A stretch of DNA of 64,000 nucleotides from Ornithodoros turicata (Eukaryota; Arthropoda; Arachnida; Ixodida; Argasidae): assembly GCF_037126465.1 (NCBI RefSeq), contig NC_088203.1, positions 87,172,668 to 87,236,667 on the forward strand, written 5' to 3'. Position numbers and translations under genes: made by a program. Each line of letters begins with the position of its first letter. Position 1 is the stretch's first letter. Of this stretch, positions 21,086 to 32,684 are shown one piece after another. Below the pieces are notes generated by a model. That model did not search any database. It had not been told where the DNA came from and was given only the letters and a program-made list of their open reading frames with translations.

Positions 21086-22740
21086 ATATGGTTGTTATGG
21101 TCGCTAAAAAGGTGTACATAGTCAGCGTTTGCAATGTTATTTGAAAAACAGAAGTAGAGGTATCCTCGCGGAGGTGATCGTTGTGCTATTGTCAGTGTTT
21201 GGTCGTCGATTGTGGTTGCGTGCAATAATTTCATCCGCATCGACCATCGCTTATTTATCGTCTGTTGTGCGATATGTGTGGTGAACTGCAACGATCAAGA
21301 TTGCCTCTCGATTGCGGGGGCATTCCAGCAACGTCCTTTATACGCTTTCGAGCCTGGTGTCATGAGCGCAACGTGTGTGCAAGTGTTTGATCACTGCGGG
21401 CTATGTAAACAGAAAGAAAGTTGATGCAAGGATGGCCTTATGCTGCATGGGACTCCCACACGCACAACTTTTACGGTGTTATCGTTTTAAGAAATCGACG
21501 TGATACTTTCAACGTGTCACAAACCTGCAACGCGTTAGAGTATCTCTTTGCTGGCTGTGTTTCTTTGGAGCGCGACTGATACGGAAGACGTACTCAGGGT
21601 GCTGCCTTGTTTGCGTCGTCGTCCTGTGTGTGTGTGTGTGTCTGTGTATTTCGTTTGTTTGTTTAGCTCTGTTTTCGTTATGTTACCCAGGGCGTCCTTG
21701 CTTGTGAGCGTGGAAGTGTCGTGACCCCCTGTCAGTGTGGTGCGTTGCTGTGCTTAACTCTGACCTCTTTTATTTCTGCATTTCAGCATATCAGATTATT
21801 GCAGAAATCACTAAGCACTAAATTGATTGTTCTGTTCAGCCCACAAAGATTCATCGTTACGTTATGACTGTCTCATTTTCACGTTCATGTTCAAATTTCA
21901 CGAAATAGGAACATACCTAATGTATATATTTGTCATTACAGTTACTGAGCATATTTGTCATTTGATATGATGCATTCGACATTGTTAAAATAAATGGCCA
22001 CACTTTGGTGCCAGCACACTACGTCTGAACCATTCAGGATTTGTAGTTTAATGAGACAATGTACACAAAATACAGATGTTAAAATGAACCAAACATATCA
22101 TAAAGAAGGAGGTGTTATACCAGTTTCACAAGTGGTGTTCAAAGGATAGGGCAAACAGGAATGGACCAAAGAAAGCACATACAACAGCTGCAACATCAGC
22201 TACAAATAAGCCTGTGCTGTTATTTTGTTCAATAATTGCATTGTGCTTATTTCTTCAACTTCATATATTATTGAGGTAACACTTTTATGCAACTGGTTTG
22301 GGACTTACACATTTTCCATGCTCATTCTTTACAAGCTTCTCTTTCAACTTCATACTGGCATTGTAAATTTCACTAACATTATCATTGCACCATTACATGC
22401 CAAACCATCACGACCACCAATGCTTAAAAACTCCCCACAGCTCATGCCACGCCATGCTAAAATACGGCTGCCAACAGCATATCATGTACTAAACAAGTGG
22501 AGCAAGGCAGAATAGGTCGTACGAATTATGGTGTGTAGACAGCCAAAAGACGCGGACAGAAGAACAATGACACGGACGACTGCATCATGCACTACGCTCT
22601 GTGAAATCACTCCTTATTTAAGCTTTTAATTTAGGATTCCTGTTCAGAAAGAATTTGTGTTAGTGATGCAGTTAGTTACCACTCCACCCTAACACAGATC
22701 ACTCAACTTTGACTGTGAAATGACATAAGAGGCCTGTGTG
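21086..22740. other. Unassigned flank of the Merlin element
   Basis: A short (TG)n microsatellite at about 21628-21642 is the only feature. No credible coding sequence was seen. Confidence 0.5.
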
Positions 22741-22802
22741 ATGCCATGAGAATGATAACTGCCACTGTATAATTGTGTAAACTTATTTTGTTAATTTTTA
22801 TT

Positions 22803-23060
22803 TCACCGCTTGCTTGGCATTTTTTTAGTTTTCCAGTCATGGAGTAGTTCTCTGACTATTTTCCCAGTTTTCCATGCCTTACTGGATTGCAGACATCCTG
22901 AGATATACACGGTGGTTCGAGCAGCTGGGCATTCGAGGATTACATGTTTGTGACCTGGCTCGACTAATTCTCGTTCTTTACACCGATGATAAAGCTCTGA
23001 AAAATTATTGCGCAGGCTGAATTTCTGCACTGTGTGGTTATGCAGTTTGACTGTACAGCT
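22803..23060 (-). pseudogene. 3' end of a non-LTR retrotransposon ORF2 (relic)
   Basis: The minus-strand frame reads NNFSELYHRC..EPGHKHVILECPA and ends WKTKKMPSKR, followed directly by AATAAA. A Cys-rich segment of the form C...H...C (HVILECP) near the end of an ORF just before a polyadenylation signal is typical of the ORF2 C-terminus of Jockey/R1/CR1-like LINEs. The RT domain is absent, so this is a 5'-truncated copy. Family assignment within LINEs is not possible. Confidence 0.45.
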
Positions 23061-25012
23061 TTGTATTGAGAGATTGTGCTATTTCTTGAGAAACAACACA
23101 GTGGAATATCAAAGCAAGGCACACCTAGAGGAGCTCATTCTAGCATGAAATCTCTGTAGTAGCACTGATCATTGTCTGCTTGCTTTCTGTATTGATCTAT
23201 AGCAGACAGTGACATGAAGTTCACAATGGACAAATATGCACAATGCAAATAAGCTCACACAAAGAAAGAAATGCAACTTAAAATCATGTGCATCTTAGCT
23301 ACAATGTGCTGTATTACTTTTATTAAAATTTACATGTTTGTATATCTTTCTTCCACAATTTCGCTTATTTTTTGAACCACTTTGGTAGTTGTCACTTTGT
23401 AGAGGCGGACATATTCATCCTGTTGTGTCAACACAAATCTATGCAACTGGACCGTTTAATGTAGTGAGCATGGTGTACTGCATCATGAAGGACAAAGTTT
23501 GGGAGCAGATGTATGGGACATAACACTGAATATGTAGTAAAATAATACAGATGCCTCTGCATGACTCACCACCTAACTTCAGTAATGAGTGATGAACATG
23601 CAGTCTTCAGGCAACTTCAGGAAATTATGATGTATGGTGAAATGGTTCAGAAGATTTACCAGCATCCAAAGCAAAAGTTTCACAAGTTCCGGCCAAATGC
23701 ATTATGTTGGTGCACAAGATAAACATGTAATTATTTCGTTCCACTTTACTGAACTTTATGCACCCCTAAGAAAATGAAAATGTGGGAGGAAAGGGGGGGT
23801 TCTGAACACAAATAGAAGTAGTGTGAATTCCCCGTTAAAAAGAAATGAAAAATTCCACACACATAACCACAAGATTTAGGAACCTATGGTGAAGCAAGCT
23901 CTTACACAGACATGTTTTTCGTGTGTTACATGAAGGTCAGTTGTGTTGGGGATGGCATGGTATGTGATAAGCCTAAGCTAATGCCAGCCACATATTTGTA
24001 TAGCAGTAAATTTTCTTCACATGTGGCTTCGAAGAACTGCTTACTTGAAAGAAAATAAATAACCAGGTGTGACACATATACAATCTAATGTCACAGGCAT
24101 TCGGTGCCAGTCATTCGGTGAAAGTAGTTTACACGAGATGCCACATATTCTCCTGGTGACGATGAGGGGGAAGGAAGCTTTCCAGTGATAAATGTATGTC
24201 ATGGTGTCGTGTATTGCAATAGCATTCAGGCAATGTTTCGAGTGACAGATCCATAGATGTTAAAACCATTTGTCATGACTCTGATGACACATTCTTAGCT
24301 ACATCTGAACTTTGTTACCATAGTATTCCAATATTCTGTATACCCTCCACTTACTGCTTCAGGAGTGGAGCGCGAGTCAAGGCAGAGGAGAGCTGGTGTG
24401 AAATGGGAGTACCCATTGCGCGTAGTTATTGTACAGGACATGTCGTACGGGAAAAACTGTGGACCCTTAGCATGCACCTGAGCTTGTGTAAGGGGAACAA
24501 GTTGTAACATAGTTGAATGTACAGTAAGGCATTACACATATGCATATTAGAAGTGGATAGTGGTGTGGTTCACTATTTTTGAACTCAGTTATTCAGAACA
24601 CGTTGAAGACAGGCACAACACCAAATTAGAGACATTGTGGCATTCGCGATAAATAGAAGCATGATAGCAATGTGCATGCGGGAGTATATTATAAATCATG
24701 TAGCATGATTCCATAGGAATGTGTTTTCCCATTCTTAAGATGTACCTCTACAGGATATGAGACTACACAACAAGAGTGCACTGATCACACTAGTGTAAAG
24801 CTGCAGTGTCGTCGAGCAATTTTTAACAGTCCTGCTCAAAGAAATGATGCAGAATAGCATGCATACATTTTAGCTTGAAAGAAAAGACTTGAGCTTCAGG
24901 AGACACAAAAGCGACTCTGTTTTTTTGTTTAGTACTATATTCACACTCAACACCTGAGTACATGGATAAACTCTGTAGCCATATGACAGCTATCAACAAC
25001 ATAAAAGGAGAC
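23061..25012. other. Featureless AT-rich spacer
   Basis: Nothing recognised on either strand. The longest ORFs are about 70 codons and lack any motif. Confidence 0.5.
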
Positions 25013-25122
25013 GCATAATGTAAAAACCCCCGAGACTAGGGAACACGAAGGGACAGACACAACGGACTTCGTGTTGTGTCTGTCCCTTCGTGTTCCCTAG
25101 TCTCGGGGGTTTTACATTATGC
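25013..25122. repeat. 110-bp near-perfect palindrome (hairpin)
   Basis: Arms of 50-51 nt (25013-25063 and 25073-25122), GCATAATGTAAAA...GACAGACACAAC and its reverse complement, differ by one A in a homopolymer. The loop is about 9 nt (GGACTTCGT). A foldback element or inverted duplication is likely. Confidence 0.9.
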
Positions 25123-27060
25123 ATCATCTTCACCAGTTCGCGTGCTTCCTAGCCATTCTTTCATTATAAAAGGAGAGATAGTGTAACATGGGTGCATGTT
25201 TACCCTGCTTTACTACTGTCATCAATATCCACATTGAACACGTGCACACAGAAATTAACTATGCAGCCATATGGCAGCTGTCTATAACGTAAAAGAACGA
25301 TAGCTACTGTTAACATGGGACCGTGCTCTTTCACGTTCTCGTGTGCTCAGTGTGTATACAAACAGCTGCACTGGCAGGACAAATCTGTACCCATGCTAGC
25401 AGAAGCTAACTTTCTTTTAAGTAGTTGACAACAGTCACGTGGCCATGTACAATATTTCCATGCACTCATGCTACAGTTATGATAAAACCACATTTCCATT
25501 TTGATGTTGCGTGTACCAGCTGGCTACTTTTATAATTGTCAATACCGTCTATTGATAAGTCTGTACCCTATGTTTTGTTAAATCTATCTGGAAGGTGTTA
25601 TATGCAGTAATTGCAGTTGATCTAATTTTCAACTTCAAGTGCAATGCAATAATGAGCAAAAGAGCTTAAAGTTTCTGTACATATTGCCATTGATTCCTAT
25701 GCAATTCAGCTCTTTTGCAGTAAACCTCAGACATATTAGTGGAGTCAGCATGTGGAATGTAGCAAGGAGCGTTTTCCTTGTTCACCGTTGCTTACTTATG
25801 CTTCCACGTGACCTCACCATCTAATTGAGCAGGGTATCGAGAGTGCATGCCTCTATGAAAAAAGTCAGCCTTGTGCAACTACGTAATAGCCTTTATTGTC
25901 TGAATATAAACAAAAATCTCACGAATACAAAGTTGTTGTGACGAATGAGTCCACAACAGAGATTTTTTATCTCCAGAATATCTGTGCTTATACAATGCAC
26001 AAAAACTGTCATTAATTGGTTATGGTTATGTACCTGCAATAGTTAACCTAAAAAAGTAATGATGCATCCAAAAGGTCTCCAGCCTCCTTTAGCACACTGC
26101 TGTGTAGTGTCTTTTGCAGAAACAGCCCTACAAAAGCAGATCTATTGTTACCATACAATAAATCAAAATAGAAGTAAGCAGCTGTCTGTTTTAATGTTTT
26201 CCAATGTAGCAGTAGTAACACAATATGTGAAGAACTTTTTTTCATTGGTCTCCTCTGCTGTGGCATGCTGAAATAAGTAAAACACACATTTCAGTTTCAT
26301 CTATGTGAATTACAAATCTATTACACGTGAATCCAGGGAAAATGGGGACCTCGTTCGATTTTGCTCCAGTATTTTCATAACCTGGGAAAGCAAAATCTGC
26401 TCAAATTCTGTGTTCAGTGTAGTGCAACAACATGCATGTTTCCATGCCTAGATAGTATCCACACAACAGCCGCAAGACGCTAATGCACTTTATGATCAGT
26501 CCTATTGCACGGTTAAAGGTTTCTGGAGATAAGACACGCTGCAAAGAGATGATAGATACTGTTACGGTTAATAAACATGCGAGTGGATAACGCCCCTCAA
26601 TTTCTCCATCGGGGCTCGCAACAACCATTTAGCACGTTATTGCTCTTACTGTACAATGAGAGGGGTGCTTACAGTGTGTATCACAGGAGATGACACTCAT
26701 AATAAGCGCCAGCACAGACAGCACTACGCTTTGTTTTTGAAGATGCACATTGAAGTTCGGCCATCCGCACATCCGCACGCTCTGTCGGTCCATTGGATTG
26801 GTATCTGGATTTTGTCCAGTGGCACATGTCGATGTCACTCTCTTTGACCACACTTCGACGGTGCTTTTACGTTTACCATGCAAGAGCTTGCAATAGCGCC
26901 TTCGAAAAACAACTGCTGCATTTCGTGATCCCGGTCAAGCGTTACGCCACTTTGCTTTACTAACCGCGCATTTAAACCGATTCTGCTTAATTTTTACCAG
27001 TTAGACTTCGAATTAGTGAAACATCACCTACCACAACCACTCTACGATAGTTTTTTCAGC
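25123..27060. other. Featureless spacer
   Basis: No gene-like signal. The ORFs are short and without motifs. Confidence 0.5.
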
Positions 27061-27535
27061 ACACGTTCACAGTTACAACGTACTTAGGCCGACGTTAAAC
27101 TAGCCCCTCCCCTAGTTTAAAACACGTCCCATTCAAATACATGGGTCTTAAACCACCGGTTTAAGTAGCTTGGGTGGATGATCGAAACGGAATATTTGAA
27201 GGGAATATTCGTACCATTGCGATAAAATCCATCTCCTGGGCGCTTCTAGGAACTATATCAATCAAAACTTACCCAAGATTTGATGAAAAATTCTTCGTGA
27301 ACCGGGGATTAGGCCTGCCGGCCACAACCGCTTCTGGGAGACTCTGGCGAAATGCGCATGCGCCGTGCAGGAAGCTCGCTATGTGCGGTGCCATTGGCTT
27401 CACAGCAGCAGGTTGTAGGGCATGGGGTGGTGATCCAGGATTGGCGAACGAAAGTGACACGTGATCGATTTAAACTCGACGTCACTAAACCAATGGTTTA
27501 AGTGAGTTGGTGACGTTGGTGAATACGGGTAGACA
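27061..27535. repeat. Repeat with internal palindromes, partial copy at 14.46 kb
   Basis: Contains TTAAACTAG...CTAGTTTAA, CTTAAACC..CCGGTTTAAG (27150-27168) and ACTAAACCAATGGTTTAAGT (about 27484-27503). The right-hand 70 bp reappear inverted at 14456-14540. Probably a MITE; its limits are uncertain. Confidence 0.55.
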
Positions 27536-28635
27536 AGTCCTCGTGATGATAATGATGACGATGATGATGATCTCAGTGTCCGAAGATATTTTCGTCATTG
27601 GAAGAAGTTCCAGAAGTGTCCAGACGGACTTTCCCGAGAGTCCAGAGAGTGTTCGAGCAAACAAGGAATTCAAAGAGACTGGAGGCCGTGACGCCAGAGA
27701 TCTCAAGGAATCGCGTTTAAGACGAGCACAAGGCTGTGATGAGCTCAGCGATGCGTTATTCGCACGCCTTATTTTCAGAAAAGCTGCCAAGAAGCGGTTC
27801 CGAGATGTACCTGGACAGCTTGATTGCACCCTGACATCGGGACGTCATCGGCATCATCGCTCGTGGTCGTGCCTCGTCCATTGTAGTTCTTTCCATTAAA
27901 CATTGTTCATTGTCCAGTTCAGTCCAAACCTTCGCCGGTAATTCTTGCTCAAACTCCGGTTTCCCGGGTTTCCGCTCCAAAATGTGCAAGAATGTCGAAA
28001 GTGCCAGTAACGAAATATACGAGTACACGCGGATTCCTCGCAATGTCTCAGTATCGTTTAGTTTGTTAGCTGATACTTGTATTACTTCTCTTCAAGAAAA
28101 CCGTGAATCGCGAATCTGGCTACCATACGCCCAAAACAAAAATCACATAATACTCACGACTGGAAGTGCCTCATCATTCACTCGACCATTACATATGTCG
28201 CGATGCGTCCTCTCACGTTTTCTTCACAAAAGAGGGTAGTATAACACATGAAGAGAGCTTTCAAATTAAACTCGTAAAGAAAGGGCATTCCCTTGCCGGT
28301 TGGCAAACAAAAAAGAAGCAATATTTGAGCTCATGGTTTGTCGCGATACGTTCATGCGTCATATAACTACAATAGTGCGCCAAAGTATACTGTAACATTA
28401 AATCTTGCCGTACGCAGGCAAGCACGAAAGAGAAACAGCACACAAATAATAAGAAAAAGCTGAAATACGTACACAGGAAAAGAAAAAGCACACAAATAAT
28501 ATTGAAAACTCAAGCAAAAAAAGAAAAAAAAACAGTACATGTACACAGAAACGGGGAGGGGCAAGGGGAGCTGCTGCTGCGTGGGTGGTGTTGGAGGTCG
28601 GCCCCTTGCCAGGAGCACGAGCTGTGCTCGCTATG
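27536..28635. other. Unassigned spacer
   Basis: A GATGATGATGACGATGATG-like microsatellite lies at about 27545-27570. Purine-rich low-complexity sequence lies at 28420-28560. The 130-codon plus ORF at 27507-27899 has no motif and starts in the microsatellite. Confidence 0.45.
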
Positions 28636-28739
28636 TTGTTACTCGTGTCTGAAAGCAACGGGACCCCATATGCTCATTATTAGCAGACACCTCATAATGA
28701 GCAACGTGGGTCCCGTTCCTTTCCGACAACGAGTAACAA
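28636..28739. other. 104-nt imperfect hairpin, pre-miRNA-like
   Basis: Arms of about 46 nt, TTGTTACTCGT.GTCTGAAAG..ACGGGACCC....GCTCATTAT and its near reverse complement, pair with about six mismatches and one bulge around a 13-nt loop. Either strand could fold. A small palindromic MITE is the alternative. Confidence 0.6.
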
Positions 28740-28866
28740 TTTAGCCGTATTTTCTGCTGGCTGTTTATTACGCCAACGACACTGTCGAGGCTCTCTGAAC
28801 AGCGCCCATCAGGTATCTGTGTTGTGAAGCTCCACCCTTTCGTTCGTCAGTTCTCACCGAGACATC

Positions 28867-29322
28867 ATGCGTGGAACAGGGCCCCGCATTTTGGATGGTC
28901 TGCCGTGGAAGACAGCACCCGACACCGTTCGCAACATCCTCGTCCGTGCCGATTACTTCGTGGTTACTCTTCAACAGCTCAGTGCGCACCGTGGTACTCG
29001 GGCCGCTGCAGCAATGTCGCTACTGTTATTTGAAATCCGTAGAGCGTGTGAAAAGTACAACAAACCAAAAGAAGTACACTTACAACACCTCTCGACAGGA
29101 ACCGATTTGACTAGGAATAGTACACGCGGCAGGGGCCAAGCAGCTGAAGGATCGGGACATGAATATCTGAAAATTCTCCCCTGGCGTCCTCAAAGCTGTT
29201 TGCGACGTCGTTACTGGTACGGAATTCATAATGGCTTCCACTGGGAATACTTTTGCTTCAGAACGTGCCGTTTGTTAAGCCAAGTGGTTCACCACCTTGC
29301 TGCTGTACTCTGTAGGTACTAG
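28867..29322 (+). CDS. Hypothetical ORF, 151 codons
   Basis: Begins MRGTGPRILDGLPWKTAPDT. It is moderately basic, with no domain, signal peptide or membrane segment recognised. A second overlapping frame is also open for 79 codons, which weakens the case for real coding. It stands alone just downstream of the hairpin at 28636-28739. It may be fortuitous. Confidence 0.2.
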   Translation: MRGTGPRILDGLPWKTAPDTVRNILVRADYFVVTLQQLSAHRGTRAAAAMSLLLFEIRRACEKYNKPKEVHLQHLSTGTDLTRNSTRGRGQAAEGSGHEYLKILPWRPQSCLRRRYWYGIHNGFHWEYFCFRTCRLLSQVVHHLAAVLCRY

Positions 29323-30014
29323 CCACGACAAAGGGCTTCGGCCAACATCGTTCATTCAGCACTGCCGGCGGATGGCACCACCCTATGGGTTCGCACACGG
29401 CTGTCCCGCAGGGTGCGCGGGGTATAGCGGTGTGTCCCTAAAGAGTTGACTGTGGCTTCTGTTCTATATTGGCCCCAGAAGACACGCCGACATCGTTAAC
29501 TAACGTTCGAACAGCAAGCAATGTTCCAAGACAGTCTTACAGGCTGGGCACGTGTCCCGTGCTTCACAAACATCTTTATCTGTCGTCTTTATATGGCAGT
29601 ACATAACAGCTTCCATGCACTCGATTGAAATATGGCAGTCGTCGATAAAGCCAGAGAGTGGCAGGAATCGTTTTGTTTTGTGTGCTTCAGCCTCAGTACA
29701 GTTCCACGCGCTCCTTACGAAATGTCTGTTGTCGGCATTGTTAAATATGAGACCACGGTTCATATCGCGTGCTGCTTACGAGCAGTTGTTTGTCATTCGT
29801 TTCCAGTGCAAGTCTGCTTCTCGGCATTTGTTGTTCCAGTTCGACAAAATCACAATTTCGGACCAATATTCAGAACTCAGTTAGCCGGTCGTCAAAGCAC
29901 TGTCCTTCAGTGTCTTTGGGCGGACGTTTCGTGATATGTCAAGTTTATTGCTGACTGGAGTAGTAAGGGACCTATCCAGTTGCCAGTTCGCAGCTAGGGC
30001 GGCCCCACCGTCGC
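29323..30014. other. Spacer with a Cys-containing minus-strand ORF
   Basis: The minus frame at 29500-29763 (87 codons) contains CHISIECMEAVMYC and CEARDTCPACKTVLEHC. The spacing suggests zinc binding, but no family was recognised. Confidence 0.3.
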
Positions 30015-30019
30015 GAATT

Positions 30020-30158
30020 TGTTGGTTGTGAAAAAGGGAAAATGTAGGAGACAACCACACAGGTTGATGGCTAGCGAAAGAATGATTTATTGGCGTGAGC
30101 GCCAGATGGTGCGCACGCGATGGCCGATAAACTTTGTCATCGTGCACCACAACTATCA
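30020..30158 (-). repeat. 3' LTR of the 30-33 kb gypsy element
   Basis: TGTTGGTTGTG...AACTATCA. The stretch GGAGACAACCACACAGGTTG through GATAAACTTTGTC is nearly identical to 42705-42803. It contains AATAAA on the minus strand. Confidence 0.8.
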
Positions 30159-30209
30159 TCTCTCCCCCCCCCCCCCCCCCGAGAAAGAGAAAGAAGGGAA
30201 GATGGGTGA

Positions 30210-31058
30210 TCACCGAGGGTGCTTGAGGATGGGAGGCAGGTGGCGAATAGTGAGGGGCAGAAAGGGTCGACGAGGACCGAGGGGAGGAGTTTTCGAACGG
30301 TCAGTCCAGATGATGGTCTTGGAAGCCGCGGGTGCAGCTGAAGGCGGTGCGGCGACACCATGCAGGCTACAGGAAATGGGAGAGGTCGGCTCTACGAACG
30401 CCGGCTTAATGCGGTCGATCGAAACGACCTCCGGGCAGCCGTTCAAGTTGATAGTGAGTTTTGTCACCGCGTTTGAGGACCTGATACGGGCCAGAAAATG
30501 GAGGTTGGAGGGGCCGGCGGATCGAGTCGGTGCGGAGGAAGATGAGCGTGGCACTCGACAAGTCGGGGGAAACATAGGAAGGAGAAGTGGAAACGGCTCG
30601 TGTCGGGGTTGCTCGTAAATCGGCGAAACGCTTCTGAAGCTCCTGGGCGTATTGTGTAGGGGTCGTGCTGGAGGGTTCCGTTGGGGTGAAGAGGTCTGCG
30701 GGCAGGCGTAGGGGCGCTCCATAGACAATCTCGACAGACGAGCAGCCGAGGTCGGGTTTGAGGGCGGCCAGGATTCCCAGAAGGGCGAAAGGGAGGAACT
30801 CGCTCCAGCGATTGCGATCGCCGTGGGTCAGTAAGGCTTGCTTAGGTGCCTGTGAAACCCTTCGACCATATCGTTGCAGGCAGGATGGTACACAGAGGTT
30901 CGAAGTCGGGCGGTTCCTAGGAGCTTCGTGAAGCCCGGAAAAGGTGACTCTCGAACTCCGGGCCTCGGTTGGAGATGACTTCGTCAGGCACTCCGAAGCG
31001 CGCTACCCATGTGGCCATGAAAGTAGAAGCCACGGTTTGGGCGATGGAGTCCTTCATG
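30210..31058 (-). pseudogene. Integrase remnant (core second half and C-terminus)
   Basis: Minus-strand frames after the deletion junction read MATWVARFGVPDEVISNRGPEFESHLF, the strand carrying the second catalytic Asp, here changed to Asn (SNRG instead of S/TDRG). GPYQVLKRGDKT and INLNGCPEVVSIDRIKPAF then give the GPY/F region. The glutamate region is frameshifted. It is not a functional integrase. Confidence 0.7.
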
Positions 31059-31748
31059 CGCCTGGTCTGACGCGTCTACAAAGAAAGAGAGAGGAGCGTC
31101 GTGCCGTGGGTGAACGAGGAGCGTGGCATTGGCAATGGCGTGCTTGATGGCCAGAAAAGCCGCTTGGTGACTGTCGTTCCAGGGAATTGGTTGGGATGGA
31201 GAGCGTGGCGCTTTGAGGAGGTTTTCCAGGGGCCGGAGTAGAGACGCACAAGAGGGAACAAACCGGCGATAAAAGTTGACGAACACCAAAAAGCGACTGA
31301 GCTGGAGTGACGTAGGGGCGGGGAAGTCCGTGATGGCCTTGACTTTTTGTGGAAGTTGGGGTATGCCGTCCGCTGACACGTGGTGGCCTAAGAATTCCAA
31401 GGATGACTTGCCGAATTCACATTTTTGAACGTTGATCACGACGCCGTGACTTTCGAGGCGGCCAAACACCTCGCGAAGATGTTGGTAATGCTGCTGTTCC
31501 GTTTCGCTGGCGGTGAGAAGGTCGTCCATGTATGCGAAGACGAAAGGCAGGCCGCGCAGGATGCAGTCAGTGAAGCGTTGGAAGGTTTGTGCCGCGTTTC
31601 TCAAGCCAAACGGCATGCGCAGAAATTCGAATAAGCCGAAAGGTGTAATGATAGCGGTTTTGTGCTTATCCGCTTGGGCCACCGGAGTCTGGTGGTATGC
31701 CTTTGTCAGGTCCACCTTACTGAACCATTTCGTGCCAGCAAGGTTCAT
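30984..31748 (-). pseudogene. Reverse transcriptase fused to an RNase H start (gypsy)
   Basis: 254 codons: KWFSKVDLTKAYHQ, FEFLRMPFGLRNAAQTFQ and FAYMDDLLTA (catalytic YMDD at about residues 93-96), then the tether and FFVDASDQA (first RNase H Asp). After DASDQA the reading continues out of frame into integrase sequence, marking an internal deletion at about 31058. The upstream RT N-terminus is in another frame. Confidence 0.88.
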
Positions 31749-32143
31749 GGTGAAGTCATGAAGGTTCGGTGGGGGTATCGGTCAGGTTTGGTTGGAAGAT
31801 TTAGGGCGCGATAATCTCCACATGGGCGCCAGTCCCCGGTCTTCTTGGGCACCATGTGGAGTGGTGAAGCCGGCCGACTGGAAGACGGCCGAGCGATCCC
31901 AATTTGCAACATGTGATCGACCTCGCTACGAGCTATTTTCCATTTTTCTGGGGCGAATCGACAAGGCTCGAAATGAGCCGGTGAGCCCGACGTCTGAATG
32001 TAATGAACGACGTCATGACGGTACGGGCTTGGTCTAGTCCGGAGGCAGCGGTAGAGGTGGGAACTCGCTGAGCACTGCCGCGAAGGGAGACTGAAGAGCT
32101 GAGAGAGACGACGCAGGGAAGGTGATGCGCGGAGATGTACCAA
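31745..32143 (-). pseudogene. RT N-terminus (gypsy)
   Basis: Contains [41 protein letters not shown] and [19 protein letters not shown], the conserved start of Ty3/gypsy RT. A frameshift near 31750 separates it from the palm. Confidence 0.85.
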
Positions 32144-32684
32144 CGCCCAGGACGTGCAGCTTTGTCGTAGAGTCGATTAAAGACTTGCGGACAACGTTGA
32201 CCAACAGACCGAAGTGCTGTAGGTCTGCCCCAATGATGGCTTGGTCGATTGCTGCTACCTTGAATATCCAAGGGAAAGGTCGCCGTAATCCGAGATTCAA
32301 AGTAAGCGACCGCTCACCGTGGACTGGTATACCCGTGTTGTTAACGGCACTTAGGTGGTAAATGGGGCTCCGTAGCTTGTCTGACCGTGTAGCAGGTATG
32401 ATGCCGATTTCGGCCCCAGTGTCCACAAGGAAACGGCGCTGGGACGTCCGGTCGAGCACAAAGAAAAGACGGCCTGGACGTCGCGGTGAGTGGGGGACGC
32501 TCGCCGCCTCTAGCGCTCCCCGGGGGCATTTCCCAGCCAGGAGCAAGGGGGCGTGCAGTTGCGGGCTTGGGCGCCGAAAGACCAGTGGTACCAGCAGGAC
32601 GGGGATGGGTTCGGTTGACGCTGGAATGCCGGCGATGGAGATCTTCTGCGCCTGCTGTTGGCGCGAGCCGAGGGCGTTCGGCAA
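32034..32684 (-). pseudogene. Aspartic protease and linker (gypsy)
   Basis: 216 codons with RRFLVDTGAEIGIIPA (protease active site DTGA at about residues 87-90) and IIGADLQHFGLLVNV (the conserved second protease motif). In cis it would process Gag-Pol. The frame overlaps gag upstream, as expected for a gag-pol frameshift, and RT downstream in another frame. Confidence 0.85.

Noticed and set aside
28261..28658. Overlapping Phe/Leu-rich minus-strand ORFs resembling membrane proteins
   Set aside because: Produced by purine-rich (AAAGAAAAA) low-complexity DNA; three frames are open at once.
30019..30618. 199-codon plus-strand ORF
   Set aside because: Antisense to the LTR and integrase C-terminus of the minus-strand gypsy element; no independent motif.
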